NCBI RefSeq assembly: GCF_038632915.1
Contig: NZ_CP152050.1
Span: forward strand, 3,565,233-3,629,232
DNA: 64,000 nt
Reading direction: 5' to 3'
From: Paenisporosarcina sp. FSL H8-0542
GTDB lineage: Bacteria; Bacillota; Bacilli; Bacillales_A; Planococcaceae
Part shown: positions 47,873 to 56,905 of the stretch, in pieces
Position numbering within the stretch: the stretch's first letter is position 1
Layout of the letters: every line of letters begins with the position of its first letter
Translations under genes and position numbers: made by a program
The notes under the pieces: generated by a model
Databases searched by the model: none
The model's input: only the letters and a program-made list of their open reading frames with translations
What the model was told of the DNA's origin: nothing

Positions 47873-47901
47873 ATAAAAAAAGACCGGTTTCCCGGTCTTT
47901 T
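47873..47901 (-). terminator. Terminator of the rpsF-ssb-rpsR operon
   Basis: AAAGACCGG/CCGGTCTTT hairpin with a TTTC loop; on the minus strand a T run follows. Confidence 0.88.
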
Positions 47902-47920
47902 AAGCGTTCAAAAGCATTTC

Positions 47921-48157
47921 TTATCTCTCTTCAGTAGAGAATGGAAGTAATGCCATGATACGTGATAATTTGATTGCTGAAGTCAGTTTGCGTTGGTATT
48001 TCGCGCTTGTTCCAGTAACTCGACGTGGAAGAATTTTTCCGCGTTCTGATACGAACTTTTTAAGCAAATCAACATCTTTATAGTCGATATGCGTAATATT
48101 GTTAGACGTGAAATAGCAAACCTTTTTGCGTCTTTTGCCTCCGCGACGTGGTGCCAT
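47921..48157 (-). CDS. rpsR: 30S ribosomal protein S18
   Basis: A 78-residue S18 with the basic start [20 protein letters not shown] and [20 protein letters not shown]. It pairs with S6 on the platform of the small subunit. TAAGGAGG lies before the ATG. It is the last gene of the rpsF-ssb-rpsR operon, here separated from ssb by 186 bases carrying a repeat element, an unusually wide gap. Confidence 0.98.
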   Translation of the reverse strand: MAPRRGGKRRKKVCYFTSNNITHIDYKDVDLLKKFVSERGKILPRRVTGTSAKYQRKLTSAIKLSRIMALLPFSTEER

Positions 48158-48221
48158 ATCGTTTCGCCTCCTTAGTGTTTGGTTTTATTTTGGGTGTGCG
48201 TTAAAGTCAATTCGCTATCTG

Positions 48222-48343
48222 GTAATGTCTAGCTCCGAAGGCCAGACCGCACCTCCGTTTCACCATCTCATTCGAAAACGAGTTTTCGATTCGTTGGTTC
48301 CAACGTCGGAGTCGGTCTTTCATGGCCTTCTACGCTTTTCTAA
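48222..48343. repeat. GC-rich repeat inserted between ssb and rpsR
   Basis: Begins TAATGTCTAGCTCCGAAGGCC and ends GGCCTTCTACGCTTTT, with an inner hairpin CGAAAACGAGTTTTCG. Its ends resemble the elements at 47640 and 59632. It sits inside a ribosomal operon, so it must be transcribed through. Confidence 0.6.
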
Positions 48344-48850
48344 TTAGAATGGTAAATCGTCGTCTGATACTTCGATTGGGCCGCTTCCAGAAGAGAAAGG
48401 ATCTTCATCTACACGTGTATAGTTTTGCTGATTTGGTGATTGATTCTGTTGATAAGATGGATATTGATTGTTTTGGTTTGAACCGCCACCATAAGGTTGT
48501 CCTTGTTGTGGACGATCTCCGCCAGAACTATTACGTGGTTCAAGGAATTGAACACTATCAGCTACAACTTCAGTCGTGTAAACACGCTTTCCATCTTGGC
48601 CTTCATAGCTCCCAGTTTGAATACGCCCTTCTACACCTGCCAAACTACCTTTTTTAAGGAAGTTTGCTGTGTTTTCAGCTGGCTTTCTCCAAACAGTACA
48701 GTTAATAAAATCCGCTTCCTTTTCACCTGACTGGTTAGAGAATGAACGATTTACAGCTAGTGTAAAACGCGCAACTGCTACACCACTTGGTGTATAACGA
48801 AGCTCCGGATCTTTTGTCAGTCTTCCGACTAATACGACTCGGTTAATCAT
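48344..48850 (-). CDS. ssb: Single-stranded DNA-binding protein
   Basis: A 168-residue SSB: OB fold ([20 protein letters not shown], then FTLAVNRSF) in residues 1-105, a Gly/Gln/Asn-rich linker, and the acidic partner-binding tip SDDDLPF. It protects single-stranded DNA and recruits replication and repair proteins. GGGAGG lies before the ATG. Second gene of the rpsF operon. Confidence 0.98.
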   Translation of the reverse strand: MINRVVLVGRLTKDPELRYTPSGVAVARFTLAVNRSFSNQSGEKEADFINCTVWRKPAENTANFLKKGSLAGVEGRIQTGSYEGQDGKRVYTTEVVADSVQFLEPRNSSGGDRPQQGQPYGGGSNQNNQYPSYQQNQSPNQQNYTRVDEDPFSSGSGPIEVSDDDLPF

Positions 48851-48906
48851 CAGAATACAACCTCCCTCGTCTGCAAGTTGTTTCGAGTATACTCGATGCT
48901 AAATTC

Positions 48907-49197
48907 TTATTTATCTTCTACGTTGACAGCTACAAAACGAATAATATCTTCGTTAATGTTAGCAAGACGGATGTATTCATCGATTGCTCTTGAATCAGCG
49001 TTTGCTTTCACGATTTGGTAGAAACCTTCGCGGAAGTCATTGATTTCGTAAGCTAAGCGGCGTTTGCCCCACTCTTTAGACTCGATGATTTCAGCACCAT
49101 TCGTAGTCAAGATTTCGTCGAAACGAGCTGTAAGAGCTTTTTTCGCGTCATCTTCGATTGTTGGTCGAATGATGTACATTAATTCGTACTTTTTCAT
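48907..49197 (-). CDS. rpsF: 30S ribosomal protein S6
   Basis: A 96-residue S6 ([40 protein letters not shown]). It forms a heterodimer with S18. TAAGGAGGTG precedes the ATG. It heads the operon from a near-consensus promoter at 49279-49307. The 75-base leader contains a GCCTACTG/CAGT-C-AGGC hairpin that could be the S6:S18 autoregulatory site. Confidence 0.98.
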   Translation of the reverse strand: MKKYELMYIIRPTIEDDAKKALTARFDEILTTNGAEIIESKEWGKRRLAYEINDFREGFYQIVKANADSRAIDEYIRLANINEDIIRFVAVNVEDK

Positions 49198-49278
49198 CTT
49201 TTTGCACCTCCTTATGGACTTAGGCCTGACTGTTGACAGTAGGCAAGGAGCAAGTAACGTTCATTACTCACATCAATT

Positions 49279-49307
49279 GATTGTAACACACACAATGACC
49301 ACGTGCA
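49279..49307 (-). promoter_or_regulatory. SigA-type promoter of rpsF-ssb-rpsR
   Basis: On the minus strand TTGCAC, 17 bases, then TACAAT: near-consensus -35 and -10 boxes at ideal spacing, 82 bases upstream of rpsF. Confidence 0.75.
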
Positions 49308-49369
49308 ACTACTGATTTGGTAGACAACTTAGGCTTTTCAGCTATACTACCTATTATGAGGTGAGAATA

Positions 49370-49918
49370 ATGAATGATTTCGATACACCCACTAAAATCA
49401 TTGATTTGGACATTCAAAAAATCGGCAAAACAAGCTTAGTATTAACGGTCGTCTTAAGCGTGGTACTTTTGCTATTAACTAGTATTGTGCATCAAGATTT
49501 TGCATTTGAACCATCCTGGCTCGGATTGCTCCTATTCATCATTGGCTATATCCTATTAATCATTTTGCATGAAGCAGCACATCTAGTCGGCTTTGTCATA
49601 TTTGCTAAAGTTCCATGGCGTTCGCTTGACTATGGCTTTAATTTGAAACTGGGTGTTGCCTACGCGACAACTACTGAACCTGTTCAAAACAAAGCGATGA
49701 AAAGAGTGTTAATCCTGCCATTTTGGACAACAGGTGTATTACCGGCCGTCATTGCTATTTTCCTTAATAGTCCGCTTCTCGCATTACTAGGAGCCTGGCT
49801 GATTGCTGGTGCCGCTGGTGATTTTGCCATGATTAAAGAATTACGGACTGTACGCGATGATGCTTGGATCAAGGATGACCCAGAACGACCAAAATTATAT
49901 GTGTTTGAACAACAATAA
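49370..49918 (+). CDS. DUF3267 membrane protein with HExxH-like motif
   Basis: A 182-residue membrane protein with about four spans and HEAAHLVGF within a hydrophobic helix (residue about 69 of the protein), the signature of DUF3267, thought to be related to membrane zinc proteases. Whether it is an active protease is unknown. The ATG at 49370 has GAGGTG upstream and is preferred to a GTG at 49361 lying in that site. A terminator follows. Confidence 0.85.
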   Translation: MNDFDTPTKIIDLDIQKIGKTSLVLTVVLSVVLLLLTSIVHQDFAFEPSWLGLLLFIIGYILLIILHEAAHLVGFVIFAKVPWRSLDYGFNLKLGVAYATTTEPVQNKAMKRVLILPFWTTGVLPAVIAIFLNSPLLALLGAWLIAGAAGDFAMIKELRTVRDDAWIKDDPERPKLYVFEQQ

Positions 49919-49952
49919 AGCTGCTTCCATTTGAAATGGAGCAGCTTTACTT
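49917..49952. terminator. Terminator between convergent genes
   Basis: AAAGCTGC-T-TCCATTT pairs with AAATGGA-GCAGCTTT, overlapping the DUF3267 stop; the T-rich tail runs into the convergent gene's end. Confidence 0.85.
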
Positions 49953-50336
49953 TATTTCTTGAGATTTACGATAAGTAATCCAGTCTCCGGATGAAATTAC
50001 AACTTTCTTCATCGTTTCATCACATACAGTGTACACAATGGCTTCTAAGATGCTATCTTTTGTTTTTATATTCACCATTTGTTTCGTATACAGATCCATT
50101 TCAGGGTCCCCTGTATAACCTTCAAGCTCATCTAAATCCACCCACATATGATCGGGTACTTCGTAAACATCCCCTATTACTATTGATTCCTGAGCTAGCT
50201 CGATTGCAGGATAACCATCTCCTGTATCATACATAATCGCCGGAAGCGTAACCTTCTCATATAAAAGTTGTGCACCTTCGAGAACATGATGATTCTTTTC
50301 TCCATAAAGCAACGTCCCATATGCAAATAACTTCAT
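49947..50336 (-). CDS. Gamma-glutamylcyclotransferase-like protein
   Basis: A 129-residue GGCT/YtfP-fold protein: the start KLFAYGTLLYGEKNHHVLEG is diagnostic, and LDELEGYTGDPEMDLYTKQM carries the likely catalytic glutamate. Family members cyclise gamma-glutamyl amines or have related lyase activity; the substrate here is unknown. It follows ychF after a terminator and may have its own promoter. Confidence 0.88.
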   Translation of the reverse strand: MKLFAYGTLLYGEKNHHVLEGAQLLYEKVTLPAIMYDTGDGYPAIELAQESIVIGDVYEVPDHMWVDLDELEGYTGDPEMDLYTKQMVNIKTKDSILEAIVYTVCDETMKKVVISSGDWITYRKSQEIK

Positions 50337-50364
50337 ACGACATTCCCCTTTTGTCTCTATAATT

Positions 50365-50397
50365 CAAAAAAGGGTCAGCCGACAAGTCGACTAACCC
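50365..50397 (-). terminator. Terminator of ychF
   Basis: GGGTTAGTCGAC pairs with GTCGGCTGACCC (two G-U pairs), followed on the minus strand by TTTTTT. Confidence 0.85.
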
Positions 50398-50406
50398 GAA
50401 AATATT

Positions 50407-51507
50407 TTATACGTTGAAACGGAATAACATAACGTCGCCGTCTTGTACGATGTATTCTTTACCTTCCAAACGCACTTTCCCTGCTTCTTTTGCAGAAGCC
50501 ATTGAACCGTTTGTAACCAAGTCATCATAAGAAACAGTCTCGGCACGGATGAAACCACGTTCGAAGTCTGTATGGATGACGCCTGCACATTGAGGTGCTT
50601 TCATGCCTTTACGGAATGTCCAAGCACGAACTTCCTGCACGCCTGCTGTAAAGTATGTTGCAAGTCCCAATAATTGATATGCGGCTTTTACAAGCTGATC
50701 CAGACCTGATTCTTTAATCCCCAACTCGTCAAGGAACATCGCTTTCTCTTCCTCGTCAAGCTCAGCCATTTCTTCTTCAATCTTCGCACACACAACAATA
50801 ACTTGTGCATTATCTACTTTAGCGAATTCACGAACTTTTTGAACATATTCATTTTCATCTGCATTCGCAATTTCGTCTTCTGCCACATTTGCTACATACA
50901 GCATAGGTTTGATTGTTAATAAATGAAGACCTTTAACAACGCGTAATTCTTCTTCTGTAAATTCAACAGAACGAGCTGGTTTCTCTTCTTCAAAAGCATC
51001 ACGAAGTTTGACCAATACTGGCTCTTCAACCATAGCATCTTTGTCTTTTTGTTTCGCCATTTTGCCTACACGTTGCAAACGTTTTTCAACGCTTTCCAAG
51101 TCAGCCAAAATTAACTCAAGATTGATTACTTCGATATCTGAAATCGGATCTACTTTCCCTGCTACGTGTGTAACATTCTCATCAGCAAAACAACGTACCA
51201 CTTGGCAAATTGCATCTACTTCACGAATGTGAGCCAAGAACTTATTTCCTAGTCCTTCACCTTTACTGGCACCTTTTACAATCCCGGCAATATCAGTGAA
51301 CTCAAAAGCTGTAGGAACAGTTTTCTTTGGAACAACAAGTTCTGTTAATTTATTTAGACGCTCATCCGGCACTTCTACAATTCCAACGTTTGGATCAATT
51401 GTACAGAATGGATAGTTTGCAGCTTCTGCGCCTGCTTTAGTTATTGCATTAAATAGAGTAGATTTACCGACATTCGGCAAGCCCACGATTCCCGCTGTTA
51501 ACGCCAT
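50407..51507 (-). CDS. ychF: Redox-regulated ATPase YchF/EngD
   Basis: A 366-residue Obg-family P-loop protein, exactly the usual length when started at the ATG at 51507: ALTAGIVGLPNVGKSTLFNA, then the coiled region and the C-terminal TGS domain (TWTFRKGMKAPQCAGVIHTD). It prefers ATP over GTP and associates with ribosomes and the oxidative stress response. The longer frame to 51549 has no ribosome binding site; AAAGGTTGGG precedes 51507. Confidence 0.96.
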   Translation of the reverse strand: MALTAGIVGLPNVGKSTLFNAITKAGAEAANYPFCTIDPNVGIVEVPDERLNKLTELVVPKKTVPTAFEFTDIAGIVKGASKGEGLGNKFLAHIREVDAICQVVRCFADENVTHVAGKVDPISDIEVINLELILADLESVEKRLQRVGKMAKQKDKDAMVEEPVLVKLRDAFEEEKPARSVEFTEEELRVVKGLHLLTIKPMLYVANVAEDEIANADENEYVQKVREFAKVDNAQVIVVCAKIEEEMAELDEEEKAMFLDELGIKESGLDQLVKAAYQLLGLATYFTAGVQEVRAWTFRKGMKAPQCAGVIHTDFERGFIRAETVSYDDLVTNGSMASAKEAGKVRLEGKEYIVQDGDVMLFRFNV

Positions 51508-51633
51508 ATTAGTTCCCAACCTTTCATAACTTACGAGTTCTATATTCATGTGTGTATAGTCATTTTCAACGCTTGATTGAAGCTTTTACTTTTCATTTAA
51601 CTAATCTATTATAAATTTTTGTCAACCAAAAGT

Positions 51634-51843
51634 CTATTCCTCTGTAGAAGGCTCAGCTGCTTTAATCACTTTTTTCATCTTTTTCTCGAATTCTCTTCTT
51701 GGAATCATCACACTATGCTGGCAACCTTCACATTTTATCCGCACATCTGCGCCTGTGCGAATGATTTTCCATTCGTTCGTTCCACAAGGGTGCTGCTTTT
51801 TCATTTCAACAATATCACCCAGCTCAAAGGATTTCGTGTTCAT
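51634..51843 (-). CDS. DUF951 protein
   Basis: A 69-residue protein: ELGDIVEMKKQHPCGTNEWK, then GADVRIKCEGCQHSVMIPRR. The conserved Cys pair pattern and basic C-terminus mark DUF951, a small family that regularly lies between mscS and ychF near the origin. Its ATG overlaps the mscS stop (TGATG), indicating coupling. Function unknown; perhaps nucleic-acid binding. Confidence 0.92.
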   Translation of the reverse strand: MNTKSFELGDIVEMKKQHPCGTNEWKIIRTGADVRIKCEGCQHSVMIPRREFEKKMKKVIKAAEPSTEE

Positions 51844-52763
51844 CAGACTTTCCCCTTATCTTCAGACTTCACAGGATCTCCAGTACCCGAATCAACCGAT
51901 CCCGTTTTCTTTTGGTACATCACCATTTTCGGATATGGAATTTCGATTCCATGTTCGTCCATGAATATTTTCAGGTCACGACGGATTATTCGCGCTACTG
52001 CGAAATGTTGCATCGGCTTTGTTTCCGCAGTAATACGCATGACCACTTCAGAAGCAGCTAGATTTTGAACACCCAGTAACTCAGGTTCTTTAACCAATTG
52101 CTCGTATTTTTCAGGAAGACTCGATAAAAACTCTCCAATAAGCTCTTCCGCTTTTGGAATATCCGTTTCAAGTGCAACACTCACGTCGACAATCGCAATT
52201 GAATTGTTTAATGAGTAATTGATAACTTCCACAATCGTTCCGTTAGGGAAAATGTGAATCTCCCCGTTTAATCCTTTTAATTTAGTTGTTCGCAAACCAA
52301 TCTCTTGTACAGACCCTTCTGATGCACCGATTCGCACATAGTCTCCGACAGAAAATTGATCCTCAAAAATAATAAAGAATCCCGTGATGACATCACGAAC
52401 TAAGTTTTGTGCGCCAAAACCAACCGCCAAACCGAGTACCCCTGCCCCAGCCAGCAAGCCTCTCACATCAATCTTCAATGCGGAAAGGACTGCCAGAAGC
52501 GCAGCAAAGTATACAACATACGCAACTACATTTTCGAGTAATTTGAGTAATGTATTCTGTCTGCGTTCCGAGTAGCGCAAGGGTGATTTCATACGGACTT
52601 CAAATACTTTACGAATGACCACTTTAAATATTTTCACAAAAATTCCTGCTAAGAACATAATGAATATTACTTTTAGCGTAATAACGCCAGCAGCAATCCA
52701 TATTTTCTCATCTAATAGAAAATCTTTGACACTTTCAAACGTCTTGTTAATGTGAATGTTCAC
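51843..52763 (-). CDS. MscS family mechanosensitive channel
   Basis: About 306 residues: an N-terminal span (WIAAGVITLKVIFIMFLAGI), the pore helix region with GAGVLGLAVGFGAQNLVRDV, and the beta domain (EDQFSVGDYVRIGASEGSVQ). It opens on membrane tension to release solutes after hypo-osmotic shock. The GTG at 52763 follows AAAGGTGG; an ATG at 52796 gives 11 more residues but has no site, so the start is uncertain. Coupled to the DUF951 gene. Confidence 0.92.
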   Translation of the reverse strand: MNIHINKTFESVKDFLLDEKIWIAAGVITLKVIFIMFLAGIFVKIFKVVIRKVFEVRMKSPLRYSERRQNTLLKLLENVVAYVVYFAALLAVLSALKIDVRGLLAGAGVLGLAVGFGAQNLVRDVITGFFIIFEDQFSVGDYVRIGASEGSVQEIGLRTTKLKGLNGEIHIFPNGTIVEVINYSLNNSIAIVDVSVALETDIPKAEELIGEFLSSLPEKYEQLVKEPELLGVQNLAASEVVMRITAETKPMQHFAVARIIRRDLKIFMDEHGIEIPYPKMVMYQKKTGSVDSGTGDPVKSEDKGKV

Positions 52764-52837
52764 TTGATAACTACCACCTTTTTGAATAAAGCCCATTTCT
52801 AATACGTATACTACGAAAAAAGAGAGTGAGCTAACCT

Positions 52838-53446
52838 ATGTTTGCATTTTCGTCTCAATTACATTCGGAAGATTTTTCCTATCAAGATTCAGGTGTTGCC
52901 TGGCGCTTAAGCTCGCTTTTTCTTCAACTTATACCATTTGATAAACCGAATCTCACTTTTTGTTGCATAGGCACCGACCGGTCTACTGGAGACTCTCTAG
53001 GACCATTAATCGGAACTTGGCTTCGCGACCATCCTACATTTCCGTATGAAGTAATTGGTACTTTGCAGCAACCTTTGCACGCTTTGAATTTACAACAAAC
53101 AGTCGAGTCACTTCAAGCGAGAACATTAACTCCTTATGTAGTTGCCATAGATGCTTGCTTAGGGAAAGTTGAAAAAATTGGACATATTGTTATCGAAAAA
53201 GGTCCTCTTTTCCCCGGCAAAGCAGTAAAAAAGGAATTGCCGCCTATTGGAGACCTTTCCATTAAAGGCATTGTAAATGTTGGTGGTTATCAGGAATATA
53301 CCGTCTTGCAAAACACTAGACTTCAATTACCTTATGATATGGGCAAAGTTTTGTCCCGTGCTCTTCTACTCGCTTGGCAAAGGCACCAAATGAAAATAGT
53401 ACGCAATAGCCATGACGATAGCTACCACGAGAATGCCTGGCAGTAA
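52838..53446 (+). CDS. yyaC: Spore protease-like protein YyaC
   Basis: A 202-residue protein of the YyaC family, related to the GPR/hydrogenase maturation peptidase fold: CIGTDRSTGDSLGPLIGTWL and VVAIDACLGKVEKIGHIVIE. In B. subtilis it belongs to the sporulation programme. Its presence supports a spore-forming host. The last 81 bases overlap the convergent DUF554 gene, so the final about 25 residues (from RHQMKIV) may be a recent read-through extension. GAGAGTGAG lies before the ATG. Confidence 0.93.
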   Translation: MFAFSSQLHSEDFSYQDSGVAWRLSSLFLQLIPFDKPNLTFCCIGTDRSTGDSLGPLIGTWLRDHPTFPYEVIGTLQQPLHALNLQQTVESLQARTLTPYVVAIDACLGKVEKIGHIVIEKGPLFPGKAVKKELPPIGDLSIKGIVNVGGYQEYTVLQNTRLQLPYDMGKVLSRALLLAWQRHQMKIVRNSHDDSYHENAWQ

Positions 53447-54100
53447 ATTGGCTACTCTTATCTTGGTCAAACCAATCATATTTAAACCAATTGCCACGAT
53501 CATGATTCCGCCGGTTGCAGTCATTTCCTGAATATATAAAGCGAGTGCTTCTTGTGGAATAACACGGCTGATTTGAGTGGCAAAAAGTGCGATCGTGCCT
53601 TGATATAAAATAACCGGAACGGCTGACAAAAGAACACCAATTCCCAGAGTGGTAGCCAATATGATCGAAGTAAACCCATCTATCAACCCTTTTACAATTA
53701 ATAAATCATGATCATTTCGCAGTCCACTATCTAAGGCTCCAATGACTGCCATCGATCCAATAACGAAAATCAATGTAGCTGATACAAAACCCTGTGCAAT
53801 ACTTATATTTTCGCCTTTTTTGTTTTTGCCAACTTTCGATTCCAACCAATGGCCAAATCGATTGAGTTGATGATCTAAATCAATCCACTCTCCAATGACT
53901 GCACCAACAACCAAACTAATAATAACGATTAAGAACTGACCGCTTTCAAAACCCATTTGAAGTCCTATAACAGTAACAGCAAGCCCAATGGCATACATCA
54001 CTGTTTGCTTCATATTTTCCGGGATGTTTTTCAACAATCTTCCAATGATTGTTCCCACAATGATGAGAAGCGCGTTAATCAATGTCCCTAATAACACCAT
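53366..54100 (-). CDS. DUF554 membrane protein
   Basis: A 244-residue protein with about seven spans: VLLGTLINALLIIVGTIIGR, then ALDSGLRNDHDLLIVKGLID and ATGGIMIVAIGLNMIGL. DUF554 (YqgA-like) is uncharacterised and is commonly encoded next to parB in Bacillales. It ends inside the convergent yyaC gene (81-base overlap) and begins 72 bases downstream of spo0J, behind that gene's terminator. Confidence 0.93.
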   Translation of the reverse strand: MVLLGTLINALLIIVGTIIGRLLKNIPENMKQTVMYAIGLAVTVIGLQMGFESGQFLIVIISLVVGAVIGEWIDLDHQLNRFGHWLESKVGKNKKGENISIAQGFVSATLIFVIGSMAVIGALDSGLRNDHDLLIVKGLIDGFTSIILATTLGIGVLLSAVPVILYQGTIALFATQISRVIPQEALALYIQEMTATGGIMIVAIGLNMIGLTKIRVANLLPGILVVAIVMAIAYYFHLVPLPSE

Positions 54101-54124
54101 ACGGAACTCCTCATTTCAGCTAAA

Positions 54125-54168
54125 AATAGAACCTATCCCCTCAAAGTTAAATCCTTTAAGGGAATAGG
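54125..54168 (-). terminator. Terminator of soj-spo0J
   Basis: CCTATTCCC-TTAAAG pairs with CTTTGA-GGGGATAGG, followed on the minus strand by TTCTATTTTTAG. Confidence 0.8.
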
Positions 54169-54172
54169 CAGT

Positions 54173-55012
54173 TTAGTCTTCTAATAATTCTAAAATACGT
54201 TCAAGATCATCTTCAGAGAAAAACTCAATTTCGATTTTCCCTTTGTTTTTCGATTTCTTGATTGAAACGGTTGTGCCGAAATATTCACGCAGTTGTGATT
54301 CTTTTTCTTTAATAAAGATATCTTTGTTTGGAACTTTTGATGTTTCACGTGAAACATCTTCATTCATTCTTTGAACGAGTGATTCAAGTTGACGAACATT
54401 CAAGTTTTCTTTCATCACTTTTTCAGCAATTGAAGGTATCAGCTTTTTACGCTTTAATCCAAGCAATGCTCGCCCATGTCCCATTGATAGTTTATTAGAT
54501 GAAATTAGCTCTCGCACAACATCAGGTAATGAAAGCAGACGGATATGATTGGCAATATGAGGACGACTTTTCCCTAAACGAAAAGCTAATTGCTCTTGTG
54601 TGAGGCTCAGGTTTTCCATAAGGTTTTGGTATGCATCTGCTTCTTCAATCGGTGTTAAATCTTCACGTTGTAAATTTTCAAGAATCGCAATTTCCATCAT
54701 TTGTTGATCTGTGAATTCACGAATTACAGCAGGAATCTCTTTCAAACCGGCAGCTTTTGATGCTCGGAAACGACGTTCCCCTACAACAATTTCAAATGAC
54801 TTATCTCTTCTTCTTAAAATAATCGGTTGTAAAACACCGTGTTCTTTAATGGATTCAGTTAACTCAGCTAATGCTGTTTCATCAAAAATTTTGCGTGGTT
54901 GATATGGGTTTACTTTAATATCTCTTACAGATACTTTTTCAACACTTTCCATTTGATTGATTGATTCTCCTGGAAATAGTGCATTAATTCCTTTACCTAA
55001 GCCTTTAGACAT
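54173..55012 (-). CDS. parB: Chromosome partitioning protein ParB/Spo0J
   Basis: A 279-residue ParB: N-terminal SKGLGKGINALFPG, CTP-binding motif VVGERRFRAS, helix-turn-helix LTQEQLAFRLGKSRPHIANH and a C-terminal dimer domain. It loads on parS, slides with CTP and recruits SMC; it also inhibits Soj. Its start overlaps soj by 8 bases. A parS site lies within its own coding sequence, as in B. subtilis. Confidence 0.97.
   Translation of the reverse strand: MSKGLGKGINALFPGESINQMESVEKVSVRDIKVNPYQPRKIFDETALAELTESIKEHGVLQPIILRRRDKSFEIVVGERRFRASKAAGLKEIPAVIREFTDQQMMEIAILENLQREDLTPIEEADAYQNLMENLSLTQEQLAFRLGKSRPHIANHIRLLSLPDVVRELISSNKLSMGHGRALLGLKRKKLIPSIAEKVMKENLNVRQLESLVQRMNEDVSRETSKVPNKDIFIKEKESQLREYFGTTVSIKKSKNKGKIEIEFFSEDDLERILELLED
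54341..54356. promoter_or_regulatory. parS site within spo0J
   Basis: A perfect 16-bp TGTTTCACGTGAAACA, the consensus centromere-like site bound by ParB/Spo0J. Confidence 0.97.
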
Positions 55013-55766
55013 TACGAATCACTTCCTTCGCCAAATCTAGATATACTTCTGCACCACGAGATTTTGGATCGTAAATAATAATAGGTTCTCCATGACTTGG
55101 CGCCTCGCTTAAACGAATATTACGAGGAATAATCGTTTTATACACTTTATCTTGGAAGTATTTTTTTACTTCTTCAATTACTTGGATTCCGAGGTTCGTA
55201 CGTGCATCAAACATTGTCAATAAAACTCCGTCAATAACAAGTTGATTATTTAAGTGTTTTTGTACTAATCGAATGGTACTCAATAACTGGCTGAGACCTT
55301 CCAATGCGTAATACTCACACTGCACTGGAATTAAAATAGCATCTGAAGCCGTCAATGCATTGATCGTCAGCAAACCTAGTGATGGGGGACAGTCTATGAT
55401 GATATAATCATATTCTTCTTTCACTTCTTGAAGGGCCCTTTTTAAACGCACCTCACGAGAAATGGTAGAAACTAGTTCAATTTCAGCACCCGCCAATGAA
55501 ATTGTTGCAGGAACTACATGTAAATTTTCAACTTTAGTTTCCAAAATCACTTTCTTTACGTCTATATCATCTATTAGAACATCATAAATACATTGTTGTA
55601 CGTCACCTTTATTAACGCCAACTCCACTTGTAGCATTTCCTTGGGGATCCGTATCCATTAATAATACTTTTTTCCCTAAGTACGCAAGGCATGCGCTCAA
55701 ACTTACAGATGTTGTCGTTTTACCCACGCCGCCTTTTTGATTGGCGATCGCAATGATTCTTCCCAC
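55005..55766 (-). CDS. parA: Chromosome partitioning ATPase ParA/Soj
   Basis: A 253-residue ParA: deviant Walker A IANQKGGVGKTTTSVSLSA, Walker A' IIIDCPPSLGLLTINALTAS and basic DNA-contact region. It forms ATP dimers on the nucleoid and controls DnaA activity in relatives. Overlaps spo0J by 8 bases. No N-terminal regulatory domain, as usual for chromosomal type. Confidence 0.97.
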   Translation of the reverse strand: MGRIIAIANQKGGVGKTTTSVSLSACLAYLGKKVLLMDTDPQGNATSGVGVNKGDVQQCIYDVLIDDIDVKKVILETKVENLHVVPATISLAGAEIELVSTISREVRLKRALQEVKEEYDYIIIDCPPSLGLLTINALTASDAILIPVQCEYYALEGLSQLLSTIRLVQKHLNNQLVIDGVLLTMFDARTNLGIQVIEEVKKYFQDKVYKTIIPRNIRLSEAPSHGEPIIIYDPKSRGAEVYLDLAKEVIRNV

Positions 55767-55901
55767 GCTTGCACCTGCTTTCCTCTAGTTGTCGCTTCTC
55801 AGCATTTCTTCCCAGATAGTTCTAGCTTATCAGAACTTTCCGCTTTTCCTTTCATTCTAACAAAATTTTGATTAAAAAAGGATTATATTCTGATTACAAA
55901 C

Positions 55902-55934
55902 AAAAAAACTCTTGCCATTTTCAGAGCAAGAGTT
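55902..55934 (-). terminator. Terminator of noc
   Basis: AACTCTTGC/GCAAGAGTT hairpin with a 10-base loop, followed on the minus strand by TTTTTTT. Confidence 0.88.
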
Positions 55935-55949
55935 CACGATTTCGTAATA

Positions 55950-56813
55950 TCAAGATTTCTTTTTCGGGATTTTCACAGTAATTTGGTAGAAATCCTCAAG
56001 TTCTTCTTCTTCCGTTTCCATCTTAATTCCCGTTTTTGCAACCATCGCAAATGACTGTCTGAGTGTATTCAGTGCAATCCTTACATCACGACTAACCGTC
56101 TTTCTTTTCGGCTTTTCTTTTTTACCTTCAACGACTGGTGGGTTTAACAGGTCCTCCACTTTCTTTTCCAGTTGCTTCACATTATATTGTTGCTCCACTA
56201 CTTCCTGGAAAAGTGCGATTTGCTGTTCTTCTTCTTTAATGGGCATGAGTGCTCGTGCATGACGCTCTGAGATTTCACGCTTCAAAATTCCATCCTGAAT
56301 CACTTGTGGTAGTTTCAGCAGTCTTAATTTGTTGGCAACAGTTGATTGACCTTTGCCTAAACGTTGAGCCAAAGCTTCTTGCGTAAGTTCATGAAGTTCC
56401 AACAACTTTTGATAAGCCAATGCTTCTTCAATAGCTGTTAATTCTTCGCGTTGTAAATTTTCAATTAAAGCAATTGATGCTGTTTCTTTATCACTTAAAT
56501 TACGCACGATAGCAGGAACTTCTTCCCACTCAAGCTTCGTCATCGCACGGAAACGACGTTCCCCCGCAATAATCTCATATCGTCCATCTTCCATTTGACG
56601 AACTACGATTGGTTGAATAACCCCGTGTGTATGAATGGTACGAGCCAATTCTTCAATTTTGGACTCATCAAAAACAGTCCGCGGTTGAAAACGATTCGGA
56701 ACAATCGATTGCAAAGGGATTTTCATTACTTCTTCATATTGTTCAACTGTTTGCTTTGTAGCCGCTATCTCTTTTTCGCCACTCCCAAAAAAACGTGAAA
56801 AAGGACTTTTCAT
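55950..56813 (-). CDS. noc: Nucleoid occlusion protein Noc
   Basis: A 287-residue ParB paralogue: amphipathic N-terminus [14 protein letters not shown] (membrane-targeting helix), [23 protein letters not shown]ase region (read [11 protein letters not shown] here), and helix [20 protein letters not shown]. Noc binds its own site, not parS, and blocks division over the nucleoid. The N-terminal helix and gene position beside rsmG separate it from Spo0J. A parS site lies just upstream. Confidence 0.95.
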   Translation of the reverse strand: MKSPFSRFFGSGEKEIAATKQTVEQYEEVMKIPLQSIVPNRFQPRTVFDESKIEELARTIHTHGVIQPIVVRQMEDGRYEIIAGERRFRAMTKLEWEEVPAIVRNLSDKETASIALIENLQREELTAIEEALAYQKLLELHELTQEALAQRLGKGQSTVANKLRLLKLPQVIQDGILKREISERHARALMPIKEEEQQIALFQEVVEQQYNVKQLEKKVEDLLNPPVVEGKKEKPKRKTVSRDVRIALNTLRQSFAMVAKTGIKMETEEEELEDFYQITVKIPKKKS

Positions 56814-56884
56814 CCCCTGGCACCACCTTTAAGAAACTACCTACTTGTATTAATTCGAGACAAATCTCTTCAATCCTTTATTAA

Positions 56885-56900
56885 TGTTTCACGTGAAACA
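56885..56900. promoter_or_regulatory. parS site between rsmG and noc
   Basis: A second perfect TGTTTCACGTGAAACA, in the 92-base gap between rsmG and noc. Confidence 0.97.
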
Positions 56901-56905
56901 CAATA

